From assembly GCF_040373385.1 (NCBI RefSeq), contig NZ_JBDXXH010000003.1:62001-126000 (forward strand): a DNA stretch of 64,000 bases, read 5' to 3'. The notes under the pieces were generated by a model. It saw only the letters and a list, made by a program, of their open reading frames with translations, was not told the origin of the DNA and did not search any database. Shown here piece after piece: positions 33,751 through 42,407 of the stretch (the stretch's first letter is position 1; each line of letters begins with the position of its first letter). This DNA comes from Nitratidesulfovibrio sp. (GTDB lineage: Bacteria; Desulfobacterota; Desulfovibrionia; Desulfovibrionales; Desulfovibrionaceae). A program made the translations under genes and the position numbers.

Positions 33751-36261
33751 CTACTCGGCCCAGCGCGCCTTGACCCCCTCCATCTTCTTGGCGGCATAGC
33801 TGGCCCGGTCGGCCCGCTGGACCAGGCTTTCACCCGTGTCCGCAGGCGTCAACAGGGCAAGGCCCATGCTCAGGTCCACGGCGCCCTTGCAACTGGTCAC
33901 CACCCCTTCGCGGATGCGCCGGGCAAGGCCCTCCATGATTTCGGGGGTCACCTCGGTGACCACCACGGCAAACTCGTCGCCGCCGTAACGGCAGGGAAAG
34001 TCCATTCCCTTGCGCACCACCGCGCTGATGCCCGCCGCCACGCGGCGCAGCACCGTGTCGCCCGCCTGGTGCCCGTAGGTGTCGTTGATGGCCTTGAACC
34101 GGTCTAGGTCGAAGAAGATCAGCCCCAACTGGCGGTTGGTGCGGCGGCTGCGTTCCATTTCGCGTTCCAGGATCATGTGGAACTGCGAATGGTTGAACAG
34201 CCCGGTCAGGCCATCGTACATGGCCTGCTGCTTCACCTTTTCTTCCAGGCGGCGGATGCTGGTCAGGTCGCGCCCCACCACCAGAAAGGCCGGGCCTTCG
34301 TGTTCGCGCGTGTCCAGCGCGGAAAAGAGCAGTTCGAACAGGCCCATGCTGCCGTCGCCCAGTTCCAGCACCGCTTCCACCGGGGCCGCCGGTGACGCTC
34401 CGGACAGGTAGGCCGCGTCCCAGGTGTCGGTAAAGGTGGCCGTGGGGCGCGACGAGGCGAACAGGTTCTTGCCCCGCAGCCCGGCGCATCGGCGCGAGGC
34501 CCACGAGATATGGCCCGTGCGGTCCACCGTAAGCACGATTTCCTGCATGGAATCGAGCAGCCGTTCCAGAAAGTCGCGCTGGCGCAGGTTCTGCACGTCC
34601 ACGTCGGAAATTTCCGTCACGTCCTCGATGAGCAGCAGCACGTCATCGTGCGAGGCATCGCGGCGGCGGTGCAGCGAAACATAGGCGCACGGGGCGCCCA
34701 TGCGCCTGCCCGCCGCATCGGTGGGGCAGAACAGGCGGCTGATGAACGCCGGGCCTCCCTCGTCGGTGAAGGCCTGCCATTCCGGGCCGAAGTCCAGCCC
34801 CAGCGCTTCGGACAGCAAGGGGCGCACCGGGGTGCGGGGGGCCAGTTCGTCACGGCCCACATAGTCCAGAAAGCGCCGGTTGGCTTCCACCAGCAACCCT
34901 TCGCGGTCCAACCGGGCCACGCCCAGGGGCAGGGCGTCCAGGGTTTCGGCCTTGGCCTCCAGCACGGCCTGCTGGCGGTAGTAGTTTTCCAGCGCCATGG
35001 CCATGAAGTGGCAGTACACCAGCAGGGCGGACTTGCGGGCAGGGGCCAGGGCGTCCTTGGGCAGGCGCAGTTGGCCCCAGTCGATGCCCGAGGCGGACAG
35101 GGGCACCCGTTCCTGCCCGGACTGCCAGGGCAGCCGGGCGAAGGGGGCGGGACCGGCCTGGCGGGGCACCGGGGTGGTCTCGTCGCCGCTGAACAGCAGG
35201 TACTCTTCGCCGCCGGGCATGCGCAGGGCCACCTCCCAGCGCTGCACGTTCCAGTACCAGCGCAGCTGCCGCCCCAGGGTGGCCGCCAGCGAAGGCAGCC
35301 CGCCGGCCACGTGCGACAGTTCCGCCCCCAGGAAGTAGAAGGATTGCAGGGTTTCCAGCGACTGTTCGTACAGCCGGGTGCCCGCCGGGCGGTCCTGAAT
35401 GGCCAGTTGGGCCAGCATGGACTTGAAGCGCTGGGCGCAGGCCTCGCGCAGGTTTTCCAGCCCCTGGTCATCCAGCGAAAGGCGGGTGCGCAGCAGCATC
35501 TCGAACTGGATGATCAGCGCGGGGTGGGTGGCCTGTCCGTGCAGCAGGTCGGCCCACTGCGTGCCCAAAATCACCGCCTGGGTCAGGGGCGGGTGGTGGG
35601 GCACGCCGTCCAGGTCGTGGTGGCTGGCGATGGCGTCGGCGATGGCTTCGGGCAGGCCCCAGTGGTGGATGATGTTGCGGGCCATGGCCGCGTGGTCGGC
35701 ACCCCAGCAGGTGTTTTCCAGCGACAGCTGGTCGCGTTCCAGGCTGGTGATGCAGGCCTTGCCGCGCAGCACCGGGTCTTCATCGGCCGAGCACAGGTGC
35801 ATGAACAGGGCAAGGTCTTTCAGCAGCGAGGCAAGGTAGGCCAGGTGGGCCGTGTCGGGCTGCACCCGCAGGGCGATCTGTTCCGCCGCGATGGACGACC
35901 AGACCACCAGCCGCCAGTCCTGGTACATGGCCTGCTGCGGGCGCTTCAGCTCGTTGCTCACCCGCTTCTGGAACGACAGCGACAGGGCCAGTTTGAGGAT
36001 TTCTCGGGTGCCCAGCACCGTGGCGGCCCGTTGCAGGTCGGAAACCTTGGTGCCCAGCCCGTAGTAGGGCGAGTTGACCAGGTTCAGCACGGCGGCGGCC
36101 AGCATGGGGTCCATGGCCAGGATGCGGGCGATGGTGGAAAATTCGGGAAACGGCGCCACCAGTGCCTGCACCAGTTGCACCATGACCGGGGGAAAGGTGA
36201 GTTGCAGGCAGCGATTGATGGCGTCTTCGTCGGCCATGTGCCGACCCTGCGGAACAGTCAT
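33751..36261 (-). CDS. HDOD-PAS-GGDEF signalling protein (diguanylate cyclase)
   Basis: An 836-residue cytoplasmic protein. Residues about 15-220 form an HDOD domain (LTFPPVMVQLVQAL, VNSPYYGLGTKVSDLQRAATVLG). A helical region follows, then two PAS-like domains (about 430-660). The C-terminal GGDEF domain (about 670-830) has DGLTGLFNHSQF, FFDLDRFKAINDTYGHQAGD and an intact RYGGDEF active site, so it should make cyclic di-GMP. GGAGGGG precedes ATG 36261. HDOD plus GGDEF in one chain suggests coupling of a phospho- or nucleotide-linked signal to c-di-GMP; the input is unknown. No membrane segments are seen. Confidence 0.88.
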   Translation of the reverse strand: MTVPQGRHMADEDAINRCLQLTFPPVMVQLVQALVAPFPEFSTIARILAMDPMLAAAVLNLVNSPYYGLGTKVSDLQRAATVLGTREILKLALSLSFQKRVSNELKRPQQAMYQDWRLVVWSSIAAEQIALRVQPDTAHLAYLASLLKDLALFMHLCSADEDPVLRGKACITSLERDQLSLENTCWGADHAAMARNIIHHWGLPEAIADAIASHHDLDGVPHHPPLTQAVILGTQWADLLHGQATHPALIIQFEMLLRTRLSLDDQGLENLREACAQRFKSMLAQLAIQDRPAGTRLYEQSLETLQSFYFLGAELSHVAGGLPSLAATLGRQLRWYWNVQRWEVALRMPGGEEYLLFSGDETTPVPRQAGPAPFARLPWQSGQERVPLSASGIDWGQLRLPKDALAPARKSALLVYCHFMAMALENYYRQQAVLEAKAETLDALPLGVARLDREGLLVEANRRFLDYVGRDELAPRTPVRPLLSEALGLDFGPEWQAFTDEGGPAFISRLFCPTDAAGRRMGAPCAYVSLHRRRDASHDDVLLLIEDVTEISDVDVQNLRQRDFLERLLDSMQEIVLTVDRTGHISWASRRCAGLRGKNLFASSRPTATFTDTWDAAYLSGASPAAPVEAVLELGDGSMGLFELLFSALDTREHEGPAFLVVGRDLTSIRRLEEKVKQQAMYDGLTGLFNHSQFHMILEREMERSRRTNRQLGLIFFDLDRFKAINDTYGHQAGDTVLRRVAAGISAVVRKGMDFPCRYGGDEFAVVVTEVTPEIMEGLARRIREGVVTSCKGAVDLSMGLALLTPADTGESLVQRADRASYAAKKMEGVKARWAE

Positions 36262-36416
36262 GCGCCCCTCCGGTGTGGGGGATTGCGTGGTGCATCGCGT
36301 TGCGGCAACCCCTTCGGCGAAGGGGGGCGCGCGTTTTCGGATGTCTTCGGGGCGTATTCCGGTGCGTTTCAGGGCGGCATGGCCGTCCGTGTGGTGCGGT
36401 GAACCGCGTCCCGGAA

Positions 36417-37421
36417 CTACGTGCCGCGATTGAGGACGTAGTCGATGCTTTGGCGCAGGATACGACGTTCCGACGTATCGGGCAATGCATCAAGGCAGGC
36501 CGATGCCTTGTCCAGATAGCTGGCGGCCAGTTCGCGCGTCTTGGCGTCGCAGCCGCGCGCCCGCAGGTCGGCCGCGACCTCGGCCACCGCTGCATCATCG
36601 AAGGAGCCTTGCCGGAACCGCGTTACGAACGCATCGCGTTCGGGCTGCGCCAGTGTTTCAAGGTAGTAGATCAGCGGCGGGGTCAGCTTGCCCTCGCGCA
36701 GGTCGCCGCCCACGGGCTTGCCGGTGTCCTTGGACGAGGCCGCGAAGTCCAGCGCGTCGTCCACGATCTGGAAGGCGATGCCGAGGTTCAGGCCGAACCC
36801 GGCGGCGGCCTGCACGGCCTCGTCCGGGGCCTGCGCCGCAAGGGCGCCCAACTCGCACGAGGCGCGCAGCATCCACGCGGTCTTGCCGGTGATGATGTCG
36901 ATGTAGGTATCGTGCCCGTGGTCGGTGGAGCGCTGGTGGGCGATCTCCACGATTTCGCCGGTGGCCGTCTGCACGATGGCTTCGGCGATGGTCTCGGTAA
37001 GCCGGGTGTCGCCGTAGCGGGCCACGATGCGGTTGGCCAGGGCCAGCAGGGCGTCTCCGGCCAGTACGGTTTCCGTCTGGCCGAACACGGTGTGCGCGGC
37101 GGGCAGGCCGCGCCGCAGGTCGGCGCCGTCCAGAATGTCGTCGTGCAGCAGGGTGGCCGAGTGCAGCAACTCCACGGAACACGCCAGCGGGTACAGGTCC
37201 GGGCCGGAGCCCGTGCGGAACAGGCCGCCGCCTTCCGCGCCCCCCGTTCGCAAGGTCCGTGCGGTCAGCAGGGTCAGCAGGGGACGCAGCCGCTTGCCGC
37301 CCGCGCGCAGCACGTGTTCGGCCACGGGGCGCACCAGCGGGTGGAGCACGGCCACCTCGGCGTCGAGCGTCTTGTTGATGCGCGGCAGTTCCGTGGCCAG
37401 ATAGGCTTTGAGCTTCAGCAT
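36417..37421 (-). CDS. Polyprenyl diphosphate synthase (trans-isoprenyl chain elongation)
   Basis: A 334-residue prenyltransferase. The first aspartate-rich motif LLHDDILDGADLRRG lies near residues 88-102 and the second, IVDDALDFA, near 215-223; AGGKRLRPLL near 41-50 binds the allylic diphosphate. Small residues ahead of the first DDxxD motif suggest long-chain products, such as the menaquinone side chain or undecaprenyl-like lipids. The neighbour upstream is futalosine hydrolase, and a MenG-like methyltransferase lies 3 kb away, so menaquinone tail synthesis is the likely job. The ribosome site before ATG 37421 is weak. Confidence 0.9.
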   Translation of the reverse strand: MLKLKAYLATELPRINKTLDAEVAVLHPLVRPVAEHVLRAGGKRLRPLLTLLTARTLRTGGAEGGGLFRTGSGPDLYPLACSVELLHSATLLHDDILDGADLRRGLPAAHTVFGQTETVLAGDALLALANRIVARYGDTRLTETIAEAIVQTATGEIVEIAHQRSTDHGHDTYIDIITGKTAWMLRASCELGALAAQAPDEAVQAAAGFGLNLGIAFQIVDDALDFAASSKDTGKPVGGDLREGKLTPPLIYYLETLAQPERDAFVTRFRQGSFDDAAVAEVAADLRARGCDAKTRELAASYLDKASACLDALPDTSERRILRQSIDYVLNRGT

Positions 37422-37540
37422 GGGAATGTCCGTAGGGCTTGCGGCCGGGCATGTCCAGAACTGGCGCGTCTGGACCGGCGTGTATGGGCTGCGTGTATGG
37501 GCGCGCGGGTTCGGGGAGGCCGCGCACCGGAATGGGGTCG

Positions 37541-38260
37541 TCAGTCGGTCAGGAAAAGTTCGCGGGCCAGGGTGCCCAGGGCGTCCAGCGCCCCTTCCAG
37601 CGCCCAGTCCTCTGCCGCGCGCGAGCCCACGATGTTGGACATGGTGCGCAGTTCGGCAAAGGGCAGGGCGTGGCGCAGGCAGGCCAGGGCCAGGGCGAAG
37701 CCCTCCATGTTCTCCATCAGCGGGGCGTGGCGATGGCGCATGGCCTCTGCCCGCGCCGGGGTGCCGGAAACTCCGGCCACGGTCAGCGAAACGCCGTTGC
37801 GCACGGTAGCGGGCATGGCAAGGTGCCATTGTTCGAACAGTACCTCCGGCGCAAGGTCCACGCGGTCCCACACCGGGCCCGCCGGGCCTTCGGCCAGGGG
37901 AAAGGCGATGCCTTGCGGGTCCACGCCGTCGTCGCCCGCCAGGCCGTATTCCGGCCACACCTCGGCGGACGCGAGCACGGCGCTGCCCAGCGGAGCGCGC
38001 AGCACGTCGAAGGTGCCCGCCACGCCAAGGTTGAGCACGCCGCGCACGCCACGGTGCGCGCCAAGCACCCGGCCCAGCGACAGGGCCGCGTTGACCGGCC
38101 CCACGCCGGTGACCAGCAGCAGGCAGTTGCGCCCGTTGACGGGCGAAGGGCAGGCCTCGCCCGGTCCGGGCAGGGCGCAGCCCACGCGGCCCCGCCCGTT
38201 GAAGCCGGTGAGCACGGCCTTCATTTCACGGGTGGTGGCGGTGGCGATGACAAGACTCAT
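37541..38260 (-). CDS. mqnB: Futalosine hydrolase
   Basis: A 239-residue protein of the nucleoside phosphorylase / MTAN fold: LLLVTGVGPVNAA (near 47-59), NLGVAGTF, and a catalytic region MENMEGFALALACLRHALPFAELRTMSN, with the MEG block that contacts ribose. MqnB removes hypoxanthine from futalosine in the alternative menaquinone pathway, the route used by Desulfovibrio. It sits 119 bases upstream of a polyprenyl synthase in the same direction. Assignment over other MTAN-like hydrolases rests on the LxVxGVGPVNAA and MENMEG pattern and on context. Confidence 0.85.
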   Translation of the reverse strand: MSLVIATATTREMKAVLTGFNGRGRVGCALPGPGEACPSPVNGRNCLLLVTGVGPVNAALSLGRVLGAHRGVRGVLNLGVAGTFDVLRAPLGSAVLASAEVWPEYGLAGDDGVDPQGIAFPLAEGPAGPVWDRVDLAPEVLFEQWHLAMPATVRNGVSLTVAGVSGTPARAEAMRHRHAPLMENMEGFALALACLRHALPFAELRTMSNIVGSRAAEDWALEGALDALGTLARELFLTD

Positions 38261-38351
38261 GCGTGAAGGCTGTCCATGAACGGCGCGGGTGCGCCGGGTG
38301 TATCGTTGTTTCGCGGCGGATTTTACCGGTGTAAAACCGCTGTGTTGGGCC

Positions 38352-38771
38352 TTACCGCTTGCGCAGCAGCAGTCGCAAATGCCCCTCGGCGGTGGCGCAG
38401 GGCATGCCCACCACGTCGGCCTGCCGGATGCGGGCGATGTGCCGCGCGCTGCCCATCTGGTTGGGCGCCATGTCCAGCAGCAGTTGCCCGCCCGCAGGCA
38501 TGGAACGCAGAAGCGAACTCGCTTCCTGCAGGCCTCGTCAGCAGTCGTCCCAGCACAGCACCACCGGCACGTCGCGCGGGGGCAGTTCGCACAGCAGGGT
38601 GCCGCGCGGAATGCCCGGCATCAGCGCGCAGGCGGGACCCGGGGGGGACGCGTCCGCGCTTTCCTGGTCGCCGCCGCCTTTCCCTTTTTCCTCGGTGCGG
38701 CGCAGGGCCGCGCGCAGCGTGGCGTCGTCGGGGGCCGGGGGCAGGCGTTTGCGTCGTTGGCTGGCGAGCAT
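38352..38771 (-). CDS. Candidate selenoprotein: short protein with in-frame UGA (CWDDC-Sec) and SECIS-like hairpin
   Basis: The minus-strand frame from ATG 38771 runs to TAA at 38352-38354 but meets TGA at 38538-38540 (codon 78), immediately after a CWDDC motif. Read as selenocysteine the product has 139 residues with C73, C77 and U78. Codon use remains host-like and coding on both sides of the TGA. Right after the TGA, codons turn unusual (CGA, AGT, CTT, CGT, CCT) where the RNA can form a hairpin matching the bacterial SECIS consensus. selB is encoded at 51714. After U78 the chain continues RGLQEASSLL, GQLLLDMAPNQM, GSARHIARIRQADVVGMPCA. I do not recognise the family. AAGGA lies ahead of both GTG 38780 and ATG 38771. 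Alternatives are a nonsense-mutated gene or a real 77-residue protein ending DDC. Confidence 0.62.
38507..38540 (-). promoter_or_regulatory. SECIS-like element (UGA plus downstream hairpin)
   Basis: The UGA is at 38540-38538. Eighteen bases later comes an apical loop AGTT (38519-38516) closed by GAAGCG (38525-38520) and CGCTTC (38515-38510); three further pairs (GCA/TGC) extend the stem past a bulged G. The bacterial SECIS consensus asks for a stem directly after the UGA, a loop 16-37 bases away and a G in the first two loop positions. All three hold. Confidence 0.58.
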
Positions 38772-38810
38772 GGCGTTCACGTCCTTTGGGCCGAGGGCGC
38801 GCTGGGCCCG

Positions 38811-40127
<1,317 letters not shown>

Positions 40128-40347
40128 GTCGTTCACTCTGTTGGCTATCCTGTGTCCGGCCCTGCGGGCCGATTGCTGCCGATTGTGGCCGGTCGCCTTC
40201 CGTTGCCTGCCGATCATTTTCGGATGGGCCGGAGTTGCCCTGCTGCGGAGTTCGCCCGGACCGGGCATGCCGACGTGGCTGTCGGCGGAAAGCTGTGTTG
40301 GCGGCAGGGGGTTGCCACGGGCGGTGCCACCGTGTGAGAAGGCTTCC

Positions 40348-40554
40348 ATGCATATCGACTGGAATACCCTGCTCTGCGCCGTGGGCCTTGCCTTCGTCAT
40401 CGAAAGCATTCCGTACGTCCTGTTTGCCGAACGGATGCGCCCCGTGTTGCGGTCGCTGTCCGACCAGCCCCCGGCCATGCTGCGGGGCATGGGCATTGCG
40501 GCCATGTGCGTGGGCGTGCTGGTGGTCTGGCTGGCCCGGCGCATGCTGGCCTGA
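40348..40554 (+). CDS. DUF2065 small membrane protein
   Basis: A 68-residue protein with two hydrophobic segments (LLCAVGLAFVIESIPYVLF at about 8-26 and LRGMGIAAMCVGVLVVWLAR at about 45-64) separated by ERMRPVLRSLSDQPP. This is the DUF2065 (YjeT-like) family, conserved and of unknown function. AGAAGG precedes ATG 40348. It is transcribed opposite to its neighbours. Short direct repeats of GCATGCC-N-GTCCGGC type follow at about 40555-40600. Confidence 0.8.
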   Translation: MHIDWNTLLCAVGLAFVIESIPYVLFAERMRPVLRSLSDQPPAMLRGMGIAAMCVGVLVVWLARRMLA

Positions 40555-40633
40555 CGCATGCCTGTCCGGCGCATGCCAGTCCGGCGCATGCCGACCTGAC
40601 GTCTCCTGTCCCCGGCCTTCGCCCTTCGTGCGG

Positions 40634-41692
40634 CTAGCGCGCCTTCTTCCCCGCCTTGGCGCCGCTGGCGCCGCGTTTCCTTTTTGCCGTTTGCTGCGTG
40701 GCCGCGCCGGGCAGGGTGGCCTGCTCCGTGCCGCGCGCGCCCTGTCCGTCGGGCGTCGTGCCGGTTTTTACCGACGTGCCGCCCTTTGCCGCGCTGTCGG
40801 CCTTGGCTGCCGCGTCCTGACCCGGTGCTTTCGCCATGGCGGACGTAGCTGGTGCTGCCTTGCGCGCCCTGGCTGCGGGCCGTTCCTGCGTGGCTGTTTC
40901 CGCCTGCCGGGGTACGGTCGCCGGGGCAAGGGGCTTTTCGGCCACGTGCAACCGCACGATACCCGAGGTCAGCGGCAGGTGGAACACCCGGCCAAAGCCC
41001 GCTTCCGTCATTTCCCCGGCCAGTTCGTCGGCGGTGGGAAAGGCCATGATGGTATCGGCCAGGTAGCGGTAGGCGCCGGAATCGCCGGAAACGGCCTTGC
41101 CCACCATGGGCAGCACCCGGTTGAGGTAGAAATTGTACAGGCCGCGCCACACCGGGGTCTTGCCGGTGCCGAATTCCAGCACGCACAGCCGCCCGCCGGG
41201 CACCAGCACCCGCAGAATCTCGGCAAAGGCTTCCGACCGGGGCAGGATGTTGCGGATGCCGAAGGCGATGGTCACGCAGTCCACGCTGGCGTCGGCCAGG
41301 GGCAGGCGGCGACCGTCGGCGGTGGCGGGCCAGATGGCGCGCGCCGTTTCACCGAACAGCTTGCCCCGCCCGCGTTGCAGCATGGGGCGGCAGAAGTCCA
41401 GGGCGGGCACGCGGGTACCGGGGTGCTGGCGCACGATTTCCAGCGAAACGTCCAGGGTGCCCGCCGCCAGGTCCAGCACGCGGCCCGTGGGGCCGGGCAC
41501 CACGTGGCGCACCAGGCGGTAGCGCCAGTACTTGTCCAGCCCGCCGCTGAGCACGCGGTTCAGCAGGTCGTACCAGTCGGCGATGCGCCCGAACATGCCG
41601 GAAACGTTGCGGGCATGCCCGCACGGATCGGGCTGGCGGTTGCTGTCCTTGGGCGCCGGGGCGGCATGCGGGCAGGTGGCGGTACGGTCCAT
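40634..41692 (-). CDS. ubiE: Demethylmenaquinone methyltransferase with a long low-complexity C-terminal tail
   Basis: A 352-residue protein. Residues about 25-255 are a UbiE/MenG SAM-dependent methyltransferase: MFGRIADWYDLLNRVLSGG, motif I VLDLAAGTLDVS, CVTIAFGIRN and PGGRLCVLEFGTGKTPVWR. It methylates demethylmenaquinone in the last step of menaquinone synthesis. The final about 95 residues are an Ala/Lys/Thr-rich, basic, disordered tail not found in ordinary MenG (about 235-250 residues). A small conserved gene starts upstream at 41902 and ends seven bases before it. Confidence 0.88.
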   Translation of the reverse strand: MDRTATCPHAAPAPKDSNRQPDPCGHARNVSGMFGRIADWYDLLNRVLSGGLDKYWRYRLVRHVVPGPTGRVLDLAAGTLDVSLEIVRQHPGTRVPALDFCRPMLQRGRGKLFGETARAIWPATADGRRLPLADASVDCVTIAFGIRNILPRSEAFAEILRVLVPGGRLCVLEFGTGKTPVWRGLYNFYLNRVLPMVGKAVSGDSGAYRYLADTIMAFPTADELAGEMTEAGFGRVFHLPLTSGIVRLHVAEKPLAPATVPRQAETATQERPAARARKAAPATSAMAKAPGQDAAAKADSAAKGGTSVKTGTTPDGQGARGTEQATLPGAATQQTAKRKRGASGAKAGKKAR

Positions 41693-41698
41693 GCGCGG

Positions 41699-41902
41699 CT
41701 ACTCCCGCTCGGTGCCGGTGGAGGCCGTGGGGAGCGGGGACTGGCCGTCGCGCGCGCCGTCGGTGGCTATGGATTCCAGCACCACGCGGTAGATGGAGGG
41801 AAACACCTCGCCCAGGCTCGCCGGGGAAACCCGTTGGGTTTCGATGAACTTGACCACGATTTCCTTGGTCACCTGCAGGGCTTCCTTGCGAATCTTGTCC
41901 AT
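41699..41902 (-). CDS. Small conserved helical protein of unknown function
   Basis: A 67-residue protein with a helical core (KIRKEALQVTKEIVVKFIET, then VSPASLGEVFPSIYRVVLES) and a short polar tail. The arrangement vaguely recalls the N-terminal part of MucR-type regulators but the zinc-finger part is missing, so I do not assign a function. It is placed just upstream of the menaquinone methyltransferase gene, seven bases apart, in an apparent operon. A strong terminator-like structure lies in its leader region (42102-42166). Confidence 0.6.
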   Translation of the reverse strand: MDKIRKEALQVTKEIVVKFIETQRVSPASLGEVFPSIYRVVLESIATDGARDGQSPLPTASTGTERE

Positions 41903-42101
41903 GTGCAATCCTTTGGGGTGCGGTCCCTTGGGTGCTGTCTGCCGGGCGCCCGGCGAGAGTGCGGTGTCGAAGCGGCTCCGCGATGGGGCCGTGCCCGGTG
42001 GCCGGGGCGGTTGCCCGCGCTTGCGTCTGGTGCTTTGGCCAGCGTGCCGACCGGGGCCGGGACCGAGGTGTCCGGCTGGGAACCAGGGCGGCCACGCCGC
42101 C

Positions 42102-42166
42102 GAAAAAAAGAAAAACCCGCCCGTGGGGGAATGGTCTCGACCACAGCGGACGAAGACCGGACGGGT
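42102..42166 (-). terminator. Strong leftward terminator or attenuator upstream of the small gene / ubiE operon
   Basis: Leftward: ACCCGTCCG (42166-42158), an inner TGGTC/GACCA hairpin, CGGGCGGGT (42123-42115) and then TTTTTCTTTTTTTC. It lies about 200 bases before the 41902 start. Together with the hairpin at 42297-42329 it makes two tandem leftward terminators in the 505-base gap 41903-42407, which has no gene. Confidence 0.7.
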
Positions 42167-42296
42167 GAAAGAGGAATAACCGGCGAGCCATCCCTCTTTT
42201 TTCAGGCGTCTATAGCATTGCGTCCCGCGCCCGTCGAGGCCCGGCAGGGCAGGCTTTGCGGCGGGCTTCCCGCGCAGGTCCCGGCACCGCACGCGA

Positions 42297-42329
42297 AAGG
42301 GCGGGACCGGATGTTCCGGCCCCGCCCTT
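42297..42329 (-). terminator. Terminator after the acidic repeat protein gene
   Basis: AAGGGCGGG (42297-42305) pairs with CCCGCCCTT (42321-42329), with CCGG/CCGG pairing inside, about 80 bases beyond the 42408 stop. A short TTT follows leftward. Confidence 0.72.
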
Positions 42330-42407
42330 CATGATGTGGTGCGTGCTGCGTCGCGTGCTGCCCCGCTGTCCATTGGGGGCGCGTCCGTGCGTTGGCACGG
42401 CGGGCGG

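Noticed and set aside
38323..38592. Alternative minus-strand frame (89 codons) overlapping the candidate selenoprotein
   Set aside because: It is Arg/Gly/Ala-rich with no ribosome site, and it is a shifted frame of the better-supported reading.
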